The notes: a model not told the origin generated them from the sequence alone. 64,000 nt of DNA from Laedolimicola sp934402125 (GCF_052065835.1 NZ_JBQHTG010000002.1:372001-436000), one strand, 5' to 3'. Positions 32,014 to 40,687 are shown, numbered from the stretch's first letter. A program made the numbers and translations.

Positions 32014-32913
32014 TTATTGGAAATGATTTTGTTCTGTTTCCCCGATTTGCACCATCCGGAAGCCTTCCCCGTGAACCTCATGGGATTCCATCACCACAAA
32101 GAAGGACCGGGGATCTGCTTCCTTTACATTCTTACGCACCTGATACATTTCTTTGCTGCTGCAGGCGCACATCACCACCTGCTTTTTCTCGCCTTTGTAC
32201 CCGCCGCTGGCGCTCAGGATCGTGCTCCCCCTCTGGCAGCAGTCGTCGATCACCTGACAGATTTTTCTTCCCTGCTCCGTCACGATAAACGCCACCTTTC
32301 CCGCGTTCATTCCGTACATGACCTTATCTACCATTACCGCAAACAGATAATTTACAATCATTCCATAGATGATTCCGTCCATGTCCCGGAACAGATAGCC
32401 GCCGGCCAGTATGATTCCCACATCAGACCAGAACGCAATATTTCCGAGGGAAAGATAGGGCTTTACTGCCTTCACCGCCATGATAATAAAATCAGAGCCT
32501 CCCGTTGAGGAATTCCGGGTGTAAATGAGCGCGTATCCGGTTCCGCTGATCACTCCCGTACACAAAGCGGCCAGCAAGCGGCTTCCCTGATAGACAGGGA
32601 ATAACGGCGCCACATAGTCGATGATTAGGGAGGAAAGCACCATACAGCGGACGGAGCTTACAAAAAACTTTTTTCCCAAAAGACGATAGCAAAGGATTGC
32701 CACCGGAATATTCAATACAATCGTAGAAAGGCCGATGGGAACCTGAAAGAGCCGGTACAGAATCAATGCAATTCCCGAGAACCCGGTCATGGGAAATCTG
32801 GCCTGCACCGCAAAATTGTAAATTCCTATGGCAATCAGTATACTGCCCATCAGCTCCCACAAGACCTGAATGGTCAGCTCCCCGGCACGTTGATATAAGG
32901 TTTTCTTTTTCAT
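32014..32913 (-). CDS. YitT-family membrane protein
   Basis: A protein of about 299 residues beginning MKKKTLYQRAGELTIQVLWEL, chosen for its AGGAGG site; a longer frame reads through an upstream hairpin. Five to six membrane spans form the YitT domain (about 15-215, including NSSTGGSDFIIM), and the C-terminus holds DUF2179 (VAFIVTEQGRKICQVIDDCCQRGSTIL, about 228-280). The family is widespread in Firmicutes and its transport role is unproven. It follows the HD gene on the same strand, but a strong hairpin lies between. Confidence 0.88.
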   Translation of the reverse strand: MKKKTLYQRAGELTIQVLWELMGSILIAIGIYNFAVQARFPMTGFSGIALILYRLFQVPIGLSTIVLNIPVAILCYRLLGKKFFVSSVRCMVLSSLIIDYVAPLFPVYQGSRLLAALCTGVISGTGYALIYTRNSSTGGSDFIIMAVKAVKPYLSLGNIAFWSDVGIILAGGYLFRDMDGIIYGMIVNYLFAVMVDKVMYGMNAGKVAFIVTEQGRKICQVIDDCCQRGSTILSASGGYKGEKKQVVMCACSSKEMYQVRKNVKEADPRSFFVVMESHEVHGEGFRMVQIGETEQNHFQ

Positions 32914-32940
32914 ATGGCATTCCTCCTGCTCATAAACAGA

Positions 32941-32996
32941 AAAAAGAGCGCTGTGCGTATTATATCCAAAAATATAATACGCCAACGCTCTTTTTT
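32941..32996 (-). terminator. Long hairpin between HD gene and yitT
   Basis: Outer stem AAAAAGAGCG (32941-32950) with CGCTCTTTTTT, and inner perfect stem GCGTATTATAT (32955-32965) with ATATAATACGC (32972-32982), separated by small internal loops. It is probably the terminator of the HD gene. Being only 28 bases from the yitT start, it may also act in the yitT leader. Confidence 0.75.
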
Positions 32997-33033
32997 ACAC
33001 TTCCCAAATTCTAACACAGGCCTGCTTCCTCTG

Positions 33034-33639
33034 TCAACAGGAAAACATTTGTTTCTGAATCTCCTCTTCACTGTCCGCCATCGCCTGCAGTGTCATGGTC
33101 AGCAGCTTTTCAAGAGGCCAGCCCAACTGTTCCGCTCCCCGCTCGATAACCTCCCGGGAGCAGCCTGCCGCGAAGCCCTTGCTCTTGTATTTCTTCTTCA
33201 GTGATTTCAGTTCCATATCCCTGGTGCTTTTCGAGGGTCTCATCAGTGCCGCCGCCCAGATTAAGCCTGTAAGCTCGTCCGCGGCAAACAATACCTTTTC
33301 CATCTCATGTACCGGCTCCACATCCAGTGTCACGCCGCACTCCACCGTAATTCCGTAGCCATGGGAAACTACCGCGTGAATCATGTCCTCCGATACGCCG
33401 CCTTCCCTTAAAAGCTCCGGCGCCTTCAGGCAATGCTCTGCCGGATAGAGTTCGAAATCAATATCATGCAGCAGACCGACGATTCCCCAGTAGGTCTCCT
33501 CCGCTCCATAGCCCAGCTCCCTTGCATACCATTTCATCACAGCCTCCACCGTCAGCGCATGCTGAATATGAAAGGGATCCTGATTATATTTTTTCAGTAA
33601 CGCAAAGGCTTCTTCTCTTGAAATATCGCTCATGTCCAT
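33034..33639 (-). CDS. HD-domain phosphohydrolase
   Basis: A 201-residue HD-domain protein: first His in PFHIQHALTVEAVMKWYA, the HD pair in GIVGLLHDIDFELYPAEHCLKAPELL (about 57-58), a later HAVVSHGYG and Asp in FAADELTGLIWAAALMRP (about 120). The layout fits HDIG proteins acting on nucleotides, with substrate unknown. Its promoter on the minus strand is TTGACA-17-TAAGAT near 33678-33706. Confidence 0.82.
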   Translation of the reverse strand: MDMSDISREEAFALLKKYNQDPFHIQHALTVEAVMKWYARELGYGAEETYWGIVGLLHDIDFELYPAEHCLKAPELLREGGVSEDMIHAVVSHGYGITVECGVTLDVEPVHEMEKVLFAADELTGLIWAAALMRPSKSTRDMELKSLKKKYKSKGFAAGCSREVIERGAEQLGWPLEKLLTMTLQAMADSEEEIQKQMFSC

Positions 33640-33737
33640 TCCACTCCGTTCTTTCTGATATGTTGAGTTTTATCTTATACTTATATTCCCACTTTGTCAA
33701 TAGGTATTATATGTTTCGTTTCCATTCCCCTCTTTTC

Positions 33738-33986
33738 CTAGAATGCTCACTAGAATGCTCCATGCAAAAAGCATTTGAAATTTTCATTTTCCTCTGTTAT
33801 AATAATTCAACAGCAGGAAAAACCTGCATCGAGTAGCAGAAATGCGTAAGTCCAGATTCTCAGGGCTTACGCATTTTTTATGTAACAGGAAAAATTCCGA
33901 TGGAATCCTGTCGCCAATGCGACCCGCCGCAGGCGGAGAATCCTGCTTTGCAGAATTCTATTTTTATCAAAAAAAAGGAGATTATT
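33738..33986 (+). promoter_or_regulatory. Promoter and attenuator-like leader of MATE gene
   Basis: Tandem CTAGAATGCTC repeats (33738-33748 and 33750-33760, period 12) and ATGC-N5-GCAT (33762-33774) precede TTGAAA (33775-33780), 17 bases, TATAAT (33798-33803). The transcript begins with GCAGG/CCTGC (33813-33827), then a full intrinsic terminator: AAATGCGTAAG (33840-33850) with CTTACGCATTT (33866-33876) and a T-run. About 100 more structured bases lead to the MATE start. CCTGC could instead pair with GCAG at 33836-33839. No known riboswitch class was recognised. Confidence 0.6.
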
Positions 33987-35387
33987 ATGAATACCGGAAA
34001 TCAGTTTTTAGGAACAGAGCATATCGACAGGCTCATGCGGCAGTATGCCATTCCCTGTATCATCTCACTGCTGGTTGGCGCGCTCTACAACATCGTCGAT
34101 CAGATCTTTATTGCCAATGCCTGCTATCTGGGCTCTTACGGCAATGCAGCCAACACCGTGGTTTTCCCGCTGACCGTGGTTGCCCTTGCCATCGCCGTCA
34201 TGATCGGAGACGGCTGCTGCGCCTTCGTCAGTATGGCACTGGGCAGAAATGAAACCGCCAGGGCAAAACGCAGCGTTGGCAATGCAGTAGTATTGATCCT
34301 TGTCAGCAGTCTTGCTTTGACGGCCATATACCTCATTTTTGCGGACAGCATTATCGCCATGTTTGGCGGTACTGTCAATAAGGAAACCTTCCATCACTCC
34401 CGGGAGTATTTCTTTTATATCAGCCTGGGCGTTCCGTTCTATATGTTCGGTCAGGCCATGAATCCTATTATCCGCGCAGATGGAAGCCCGAAATTTGCCA
34501 TGGTCTCCACCCTGGCGGGCGCCGCTATCAATATCATACTGGATCCTATTTTCATCTTTGGCTGTAAATGGGGTATGATGGGCGCAGCCGTGGCAACGGT
34601 GATTGGTCAGGTAGCAACCGCAGTTCTCGCCGTCTGGTATCTCTTACATATGAAAATTATCCGTCCTGCATCCGGCGACTATTCCCTGCAGGGCAATATT
34701 TGCAGACGCATGCTGACCCTTGGCATTACCAGTTTTCTTTCCCAGATCAGTCTCGTGGCAGCAATGGCTGCCATCAACAATATGCTGCGAAAATACGGCT
34801 CACTGGACGCTGTGTTCGGACAGGAGCAGTATGTCCAGATTCCCATGGCCGTAGTGGGCATTGTCATGAAATTCTTCCAGATCGTTATCTCCATTGTAGT
34901 CGGTATGGCCGCAGGCTGTATCCCCATCGTCGGTTACAACATGGGCGCAGGAAAGAAGCTGCGTGTACGGGAGCTGTTTACCAGACTGCTGATTGCTGAG
35001 ACGCTGGTGGGCGCGGTGGCACTTGTACTGGCTGAGGGATTTCCCCGGCAGCTTATCGACATTTTCGGCGCAGCCAATGAAAGCAGCTACTACACGGATT
35101 TTGCCATCAAGGCCTTCCGTACCTATCTCTGCATGATGATTCTGGCATGTATCAACAAAGCCTGCTTCATTTTCCTGCAGGCGACAGGCAAGGCGCTGGC
35201 GTCCACGCTGCTGTCCATGTTCCGGGAGGTGGTATTCGGCGTAGGCTTTGCCCTGTTGCTGCCGGTATTTTTCGGTCTGGACGGTGTGCTGTATTCCATG
35301 CCGGTTTCAGATATCCTGACCTTTCTCATCTCGGCTGTCATCATTGTAAAAACCTATCAGGAATTAAAGCAGGAAGTACGAAGCTAA
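33987..35387 (+). CDS. MATE-family efflux transporter, leader-controlled
   Basis: A 466-residue MATE transporter starting MNTGNQFLGTEHIDRLMRQ after AAAAAGGAG. Signature NIVDQIFIANACYLGSYGNAANTVVFPLTV lies near residues 36-65, and RADGSPKFAMVSTLAGAAINIILDPIFIFG at about 165-195. Twelve spans are expected. It exports unknown compounds, perhaps those that relieve the terminator in its leader. A longer upstream frame from 33900 lies in the leader and is rejected. It ends at a strong terminator. Confidence 0.92.
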   Translation: MNTGNQFLGTEHIDRLMRQYAIPCIISLLVGALYNIVDQIFIANACYLGSYGNAANTVVFPLTVVALAIAVMIGDGCCAFVSMALGRNETARAKRSVGNAVVLILVSSLALTAIYLIFADSIIAMFGGTVNKETFHHSREYFFYISLGVPFYMFGQAMNPIIRADGSPKFAMVSTLAGAAINIILDPIFIFGCKWGMMGAAVATVIGQVATAVLAVWYLLHMKIIRPASGDYSLQGNICRRMLTLGITSFLSQISLVAAMAAINNMLRKYGSLDAVFGQEQYVQIPMAVVGIVMKFFQIVISIVVGMAAGCIPIVGYNMGAGKKLRVRELFTRLLIAETLVGAVALVLAEGFPRQLIDIFGAANESSYYTDFAIKAFRTYLCMMILACINKACFIFLQATGKALASTLLSMFREVVFGVGFALLLPVFFGLDGVLYSMPVSDILTFLISAVIIVKTYQELKQEVRS

Positions 35388-35388
35388 C

Positions 35389-35436
35389 AAAAAATGGGAG
35401 TGAACTCTGTTTTTCTGAGTTTCACTCCCATTTTTT
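35389..35436. terminator. Bidirectional intrinsic terminator
   Basis: AAAAAATGGGAGTGAA plus CTC pairs with GAG plus TTTCACTCCCATTTTTT, with a short T-rich loop. It ends the MATE gene and the convergent membrane-protein gene. Confidence 0.88.
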
Positions 35437-35454
35437 GTTATGCCCTGACCTGTT

Positions 35455-35862
35455 TTATAATTTCAATTTTATCGTGCTGAGCGCCACAATCAGAATTCCT
35501 GCACAGGCAATCGCCACGTCAAATCCATAAGGAATTCCAACCATAAGTGACACCACGCTATACGCCAGAAATATCAGCGCAAGGTATCCGAACCGCTTCA
35601 TATGTGCCAGAGCGAACGCTTTTCTCCTCTCGCTGCCTACGGCTTTGGCGTCCTCATAACTGGTGCCATTGTACCAATAGACAGACTCTGTCTGATAAAT
35701 CATAAGGGTCAGGATAAAAATGCCGATGGTCGACGCATTATCTATGACAGCCAGCGTAAGCTGTGTGCCAAGATTTGGCAGAAAGCACGCGCCCACCACA
35801 ACCACGCAGAATCCAATGAGCCAGACCACAAACCCGGTGTAGCTTTTCTTATATACCTCCAT
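35455..35862 (-). CDS. Small membrane protein of unknown function
   Basis: A protein of about 135 residues starting MEVYKKSYTGFVVWL after GGAGG. Four hydrophobic segments are visible (about 9-28, 35-58, 88-105 and 108-128), with a soluble loop YQTESVYWYNGTSYEDAKAVGSERRKAFALAHMKRFG between spans 2 and 3. No family was recognised. It lies downstream of the acetyltransferase relic on the same strand. Confidence 0.65.
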   Translation of the reverse strand: MEVYKKSYTGFVVWLIGFCVVVVGACFLPNLGTQLTLAVIDNASTIGIFILTLMIYQTESVYWYNGTSYEDAKAVGSERRKAFALAHMKRFGYLALIFLAYSVVSLMVGIPYGFDVAIACAGILIVALSTIKLKL

Positions 35863-35896
35863 AAACAACTCCTCCTTAGTTGACTGATACACGTTT

Positions 35897-36340
35897 TCAC
35901 GCCCTGTTTTTCTCCATCCATTTCACCGCAAAATCCACAAGCTCTCTCTGATACATCAGCCTGACAAGGGCATTTCCAATCCGGACCCCAGGAACCGCAT
36001 ACGCTTTCTCAAAATCCTCTCCGATTTTTTCAAAATCATTGCCATCCACAAACAGGGTTTCGTAGGCTTTCCAGACTCTTTTCCCCTCTTCTGACACTGC
36101 GCTGTGTTCCACACAGGTATGCTTGCCCGGATATTCCGCATATCTGCCCCACGCGCACACAGACCGAGCCGGGTGGTCGCTCCGGACACTGCCGGGCACC
36201 TGCCGGAGCATTTCCGCAACAGCACCCATCGTATTGGTCAGGGTCAGATTCTTGTCATAAGCCGGCCAGTTGTTCCGGAATCACCAACCACTTCCATTAG
36301 CGCCTCAATCACAGCCTGTGCGCCGCCGCAGACATACCCC
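35897..36340 (-). pseudogene. Aminoglycoside N(3)-acetyltransferase (AAC(3)/YokD-like), decayed
   Basis: Pieces of an AAC(3) protein are readable in order but in different frames. GYVCGGAQAVIEALMEVVGD (about 36277-36340) is followed in another frame by NNWPAYDKNLTLTNTMGAVA, then MLRQVPGSVRSDHPARSVCAWGRYAEY, then KRVWKAYETL and RLMYQRELVDFAVKWMEKNR to the stop. Compared with the usual length of about 265 residues, the N-terminus, a block after VVGD (out of frame) and a block after RYAEY (the usual EGSPLG...LHLAEYR region) are missing. The last 110 codons remain open but cannot make a working enzyme. Confidence 0.75.
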
Positions 36341-36875
36341 ATCTTTCCCAGGGAAGTTCTTGAATCTCTGACAGATTCCCCGCAAAATAAATGCCCTGCT
36401 GCCGTTCTCCGGAAGAAAGCCCCTTTGCAATCATATGTTCCAGAAGCGCCTTCAGGCTGTCGTAGTACCCGTTCAGGTTGTAGAGAATACAGGGCGCGTC
36501 AAGCTGCTTCAGAGACACCTTTGACATGACCTCCGCAATCTCCTCCAGGGTGCCTGTGCCGCCCGGAACGGCGAGAAAGGCATCCCCAAGCTCTATCATT
36601 TTCGCCTTCCGCTCCGCCATGGTGGGCGTCACATGAAGCTCCGTCAGGCCTTCATGCTGCACGTCCTCGTCCACAAAGCACTGGGCTTCAATTCCGATTA
36701 CCCTTCCGCCTGCTGCAAGCGTACTGTCTGCCAGCTCGCCCATCAGGCCGGTTTTGGAACCGCCATATACCAACGTATTGCCGCTTTTTCCAATCCAACT
36801 TCCCAGCTCCTGTACAGCCGTTTTTAAAGCCGGATCATTTCCTTCATTTGCCCCCAGATATACGGTAACATTCAT
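36309..36875 (-). CDS. LOG-family protein (TIGR00730)
   Basis: A 188-residue LOG protein with the Rossmann-type motifs VYGGSKTGLMGELAD (about 36-50) and VPGGTGTLEEIAEV (about 102-115), the PGGxGTxxE signature of cytokinin-type nucleotide phosphoribohydrolases. In bacteria it probably removes ribose-5-phosphate from AMP-like nucleotides. The last residues, GMSAAAHRL, are encoded by the acetyltransferase relic in another frame, so the true end was replaced when the two loci were joined. The start overlaps the AraC gene. Confidence 0.85.
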   Translation of the reverse strand: MNVTVYLGANEGNDPALKTAVQELGSWIGKSGNTLVYGGSKTGLMGELADSTLAAGGRVIGIEAQCFVDEDVQHEGLTELHVTPTMAERKAKMIELGDAFLAVPGGTGTLEEIAEVMSKVSLKQLDAPCILYNLNGYYDSLKALLEHMIAKGLSSGERQQGIYFAGNLSEIQELPWERWGMSAAAHRL

Positions 36876-37779
36876 GGTCTTTTGTCTCCTGTCTTTCCTT
36901 ATTCTCTTTCTGCCGATACTGCTTCGGCGTCATTCCCGTCAGCTCCCGGAATCTTCGGGTATAATAGCTCTGGCTGGAAAAGCCGCAGCTTTGCGCTACC
37001 CGGGCAATGGTACTGTCCGTTTCTTCCAGTAGATACATACTTTTATGAATCCGGTACCGTAGCAGATAATCGGAAATGGTCTGTCCCGACTGCTTCTTAA
37101 AATACCGGCAGCATTCACTCCGGCTAAGACCAATCTGATCCGCCACATCATCGAGACCGATTTCCGCTGCATAATGCTTCTGCAGATAACCGAGCATTCT
37201 CTGAAACCGGATATCCGCCCTCTGTGGCTGGCAAAGCAGCTCCTCCTCTAAAAGTGCCCGCATCCGTTTCCAGATTTTAAAAACATTTCCCATGAGTTCA
37301 AGCCCATAACCTTCTTCCTTTGCCTCAAAGCTTCCGGCCATTTCCGTAAGAAGAGCCAGAATCTCTTTTCCCTGTACTGTATGGCGATCTATCACTTTCC
37401 GGTTCAGGGCCGGACTTTGCAGCACCGGAAGCACGCTGTTTTCATACAGGCTTCCCTCCCGGACCGGGCAGATCAAATCCGGCGGGAAATTTACGCAGAA
37501 GAAAGCCGCTTCTTCTCCCTGCGCTCCTGCCCTGTGCGTTCTCTGGGAATTGATAAAAACCGCTTCTCCTTCCGGGACTGTGCTCCGACAGGATTCGGTA
37601 CTCCACAGAACCGTCCCCTGTACAGTCAGACACAGCTGGAAATCCACATGCCAGTGCCAGTCAATCAAGTCATAGGTATCTGAGCTAAAGCGGCTGAAAT
37701 GACAGGATACGGGAAATCCGGGGATATTTTTCATAATTTCCTGCTTCCCAGAATCCAGGTTGATCTCTTTCGCTCTCAT
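36844..37779 (-). CDS. AraC-family regulator
   Basis: A protein of about 311 residues: N-terminal cupin sensor domain (DWHWHVDFQLCLTVQGTVLWS, about 35-55) and two C-terminal HTH motifs (IGLDDVADQIGLSRSECCRYFKKQSG and TIARVAQSCGFSSQSYYTRRFRELTGMTPKQYR). The start at 37779 follows AGGAGG. It is divergent from the EamA transporter gene with about 140 bases between, so it likely controls that gene and itself. It overlaps the LOG gene by 32 bases. Confidence 0.88.
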   Translation of the reverse strand: MRAKEINLDSGKQEIMKNIPGFPVSCHFSRFSSDTYDLIDWHWHVDFQLCLTVQGTVLWSTESCRSTVPEGEAVFINSQRTHRAGAQGEEAAFFCVNFPPDLICPVREGSLYENSVLPVLQSPALNRKVIDRHTVQGKEILALLTEMAGSFEAKEEGYGLELMGNVFKIWKRMRALLEEELLCQPQRADIRFQRMLGYLQKHYAAEIGLDDVADQIGLSRSECCRYFKKQSGQTISDYLLRYRIHKSMYLLEETDSTIARVAQSCGFSSQSYYTRRFRELTGMTPKQYRQKENKERQETKDHECYRISGGK

Positions 37780-37916
37780 GGCATCCTCCTGCTGCAAGCA
37801 TAGCACACACTCTTTATAAGCGCAATATTTTTATAAATTTACGCGAATATAAGTCTATAAAGAATTTCTTTGCCGCAATATAATATCACTATCAATCCAA
37901 AAAGGAGTTACTGCAA

Positions 37917-38819
37917 ATGAATCATTCCAACCACACAAAGGGGTTCCTGTACGCAGCCCTGGGAAGCTTAAGCTGGGGAATCTCCGGCGTCTGCAGCCAG
38001 TCACTTTTTATGCATTATCAGCTGGAGGCTCCCTGGCTGACTGCTGTCCGCATGGTCTGCTCCGGTGTTCTTCTGCTTCTGATTACCCTTCCAAAAGATA
38101 AAGCCAATGTTTTCCGTATCTGGACGAAACCCAAAGATGTGATACAGCTTCTGGCCTTTGCCCTGCTGGGACTTCTGATGTGCCAGTACACCTTTCTCTG
38201 CGCTATCCAGTATTCCAACTCCGCCACGGCCACAGTGCTTCAGAGTCTTAACGTGATTCTGATGGCAGTCATCATAGCAATCCGGAATCGGAAGAGAATG
38301 GGAAGTCGCCAGCTGCTTGCCGTTTTTCTGGCATTGGTCGGCACTTTTCTCATCGCTGCCGGGGGCAATCCTGCCAACATGAATCTCTCAGGGGCGGGCC
38401 TGATCTTCGGCCTTCTGGCCGCAATAGGCGTTATTACCTACACCCTTTTATCACGGCCTGTTGTGGCCGTCTGGGGAAATCTCATGGTTACCGGCTGGGG
38501 AATGCTCATCGGCGGCCTGACACTTTTTCTGGCCATAAAAGCCTGGCAGCTTCCCTCCGGCCTGGACGCTACGGCCTGGCTCCTTGTGGCATCCATTCTC
38601 CTCATCGGAACAGCCCTTGGCTTCTCCATTTTTCTGGAGGGCGTCAAGCTCATCGGCCCCGTAAAGGCAACCCTCATCGGCTGTCTGGAACCTGCCTCCG
38701 CCACGGCACTTTCCGCTCTGTTTCTGGGAACTCGCTTTTCCCTGCCGGAGCTTAGCGGATTCTGTTTTATTATTCTGACGGTATTTTTATCTGTGACGGG
38801 AGCCGAAAAGCAGGCATGA
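37917..38819 (+). CDS. EamA/DMT-family transporter
   Basis: A 300-residue protein with ten membrane spans in two EamA repeats (about 7-140 and 152-290), starting FLYAALGSLSWGISGVCSQ. Such proteins export or import small metabolites, often amino acids or sugars. AAAGGAG precedes the ATG. Divergence from an AraC-type gene suggests induced expression. It converges on a second AraC gene with only one base between stop codons and no terminator. Confidence 0.9.
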   Translation: MNHSNHTKGFLYAALGSLSWGISGVCSQSLFMHYQLEAPWLTAVRMVCSGVLLLLITLPKDKANVFRIWTKPKDVIQLLAFALLGLLMCQYTFLCAIQYSNSATATVLQSLNVILMAVIIAIRNRKRMGSRQLLAVFLALVGTFLIAAGGNPANMNLSGAGLIFGLLAAIGVITYTLLSRPVVAVWGNLMVTGWGMLIGGLTLFLAIKAWQLPSGLDATAWLLVASILLIGTALGFSIFLEGVKLIGPVKATLIGCLEPASATALSALFLGTRFSLPELSGFCFIILTVFLSVTGAEKQA

Positions 38820-38820
38820 T

Positions 38821-39396
38821 TTACCGTTCTCTTCTGCTTTCTTTCCGATAAGCCCCCGGCGTCATTTTGCAGGCTTCCCGAAAAACCTTTCCGTAATAGG
38901 CTGCGCTGGAGAAGCCGGTCGCCATGGCAATATCCTCCAGGCTCAGCTTTTTCGGATAATGATGGTGTATAAAGGCCGGCATCTGCACCAGACGCTCCTG
39001 ACGGATGGTCTGAACCGGCCTTTCTCCATAATTGAAAAGCGCAATCTCCTTTCCCAACAAAAGCCAGATTTCCGAAAACAGATTTCTGGTCTGAAATTCT
39101 GTATCCGGCTCATTCTGGAGCCTGGCAGCCGCCCGCAGCTTTGCTAATATTTTCTGCTGATTCTCATTCGTCCCCCGCAATTCCAGAATATCCAGCTTTT
39201 TATTCTGCAGCACCGGTTCCAGATATTTTGTTTCGAAAATGCTCTTAAAATGCCCGGCCAGGAACGTGCTGTTCAGCAGGTGGGAATCGATCTGACAATG
39301 ATCCTGATTTTCCATACTGCAAAGAATATTGGTATTGATGAAAAATCCCTCTCCCTTTTCAAAGCTCCGCTCCTGACCTGCTGTCAACAGACGCAT
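38821..39396 (-). CDS. AraC-family regulator, N-terminus uncertain or truncated
   Basis: From the first ATG the product is 191 residues with an AraC HTH pair at the end (LSLEDIAMATGFSSAAYYGKVFREACKMTPGAYRK). The same frame stays open upstream to about 39530 and encodes NNIPWHWHEEVEFVYVREGS, the metal-type cupin motif of AraC sensors, before reaching the ATG. No start codon or ribosome site serves that longer frame, which runs into the terminator of the next operon. The gene has probably lost its 5' end; the short form, behind GGGAGG at 5-base spacing, would lack most of its sensor. Confidence 0.6.
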   Translation of the reverse strand: MRLLTAGQERSFEKGEGFFINTNILCSMENQDHCQIDSHLLNSTFLAGHFKSIFETKYLEPVLQNKKLDILELRGTNENQQKILAKLRAAARLQNEPDTEFQTRNLFSEIWLLLGKEIALFNYGERPVQTIRQERLVQMPAFIHHHYPKKLSLEDIAMATGFSSAAYYGKVFREACKMTPGAYRKESRRER

Positions 39397-39530
39397 ACTA
39401 CCCTCCCGGACATAGACAAATTCTACCTCCTCATGCCAGTGCCAGGGAATATTATTACCGCCATCTTCGTCGCTGTTATTCTGCTCTGTGTTCTTGAGGA
39501 AGGCATGAAAAATGGAAATATCTAAACCCC

Positions 39531-39572
39531 AAAATAAGGGCTCCCGGAAGCAAAGCTCCGGAAGCCCTTATT
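39531..39572 (-). terminator. Intrinsic terminator of lipoprotein operon
   Basis: On the minus strand AATAAGGGCT plus CCGG pairs with CCGG plus AGCCCTTATT, followed by TTTT (39531-39534). Confidence 0.82.
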
Positions 39573-39583
39573 CCATACACGTT

Positions 39584-40687
39584 TTATTTCCAATGAATGA
39601 CCGCTTCCACGGAATCGGTATACTGGTCGTCGCTGATAGCTTTATAGCGGGAGCCACTATACCAGTCGGTGAAGCCATTGTCAATCTTGTAGATCTCCCC
39701 GGTTTCCGTATCCACAATACGCTCATAACCCAGGGTGGCATCGCTCTGCTTCTGGCTCATAATATCCTGGCTCTTATTGCGGTTTTCCCAGGAGGACATG
39801 ATGCTGTCGGACATTTCGCTGGCTGACTGACTGAGAGACTGGGAAGTATCCGCCGCCTGATTACTCTGAGACATAGCAAAGCTCTGGAATTCCCGGGTGT
39901 AGTCCAGACTGCTCAGGCTCTTGCTTAAGGTGGGCTGCCAGTCCTGAAAAGTACCCTTTTCCGCGCTGAGTACCGTCAGATTATAGACGGAATAATACCC
40001 CATTCCCGTGCCCATGGCGAAGGGTACCACGTCCGCTGTGAACATCCCCTCTCCCGCCGTTCCGTCCTGGGTGAAATCCGCCCGGAGAATGGCCGGAGAA
40101 ATGGAGACGCTGCTCATTCCCTGGGTGCTTTCAAAACTCTCTGTTACAGAAAAATCTGCAATGTATGGTGTCTGAATATCCGCGTAATCAGCTGTTGCAT
40201 TCATTGCGTCTGCAAACTGTGGGAATATTTCAAAGACTCCCTGTGTCGATACATTCGTAAGAATGGGGCATTTTCCAAACAAGTCACTGGAAAGCGCCAT
40301 CATTGCCCGGGTATTCTCATCCGGAAACATCGGCTCCATTTTCAGCATAAAGAAGATTTGATTCGCCGGCTTCTCCGGATCAAAAACATGAATCGCGTGA
40401 AACATACCGGTATACATGGCGGAAGATCGCACGGTCCAGCCTTCTGGAATATCCATGCTGAATTCCGTACAGCTATAGGGCACCAGAGCCTGTGCAGACG
40501 CCAGCGGCTCTACCGTCCAGCTTTCCTCGACAGACTGTTCTGATGCCGCTCCTGCTGCCAAAGTCTCCTGCCCCGCCTTGGGAGCGTCCGTATCCGCCAG
40601 AGCTTGTTCCTCCTTCGTCTTTCCGCCGCAGCTGCTCAGCAAAACTCCTGCCAAAAGCACTGCCAAAAGTCTCTTCGCATATCTCAT
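39584..40687 (-). CDS. Lipoprotein of unknown function
   Basis: A 367-residue exported lipoprotein, lipobox VLLSSC with Cys20. After a linker of about 40 residues comes a domain with FSMDIPEGWTVRSS (about 77-90), the usual start of PsbP/DUF1795-like surface folds. The C-terminus has a Ser/Gln-rich coiled stretch (SQSNQAADTSQSLSQSASEMSDSI) and a final YERIVDTETGEIYKIDNGFTDWY, like DUF repeats seen in other clostridial lipoproteins. It overlaps the next lipoprotein gene by an ATGA junction and is the last gene of a three-gene operon. Function unknown. Confidence 0.75.
   Translation of the reverse strand: MRYAKRLLAVLLAGVLLSSCGGKTKEEQALADTDAPKAGQETLAAGAASEQSVEESWTVEPLASAQALVPYSCTEFSMDIPEGWTVRSSAMYTGMFHAIHVFDPEKPANQIFFMLKMEPMFPDENTRAMMALSSDLFGKCPILTNVSTQGVFEIFPQFADAMNATADYADIQTPYIADFSVTESFESTQGMSSVSISPAILRADFTQDGTAGEGMFTADVVPFAMGTGMGYYSVYNLTVLSAEKGTFQDWQPTLSKSLSSLDYTREFQSFAMSQSNQAADTSQSLSQSASEMSDSIMSSWENRNKSQDIMSQKQSDATLGYERIVDTETGEIYKIDNGFTDWYSGSRYKAISDDQYTDSVEAVIHWK

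Noticed and set aside
33842..34252. 136-codon frame starting in the MATE leader
   Set aside because: Its ATG is part of the terminator stem, it has no ribosome site, and it runs out of frame into the MATE gene.
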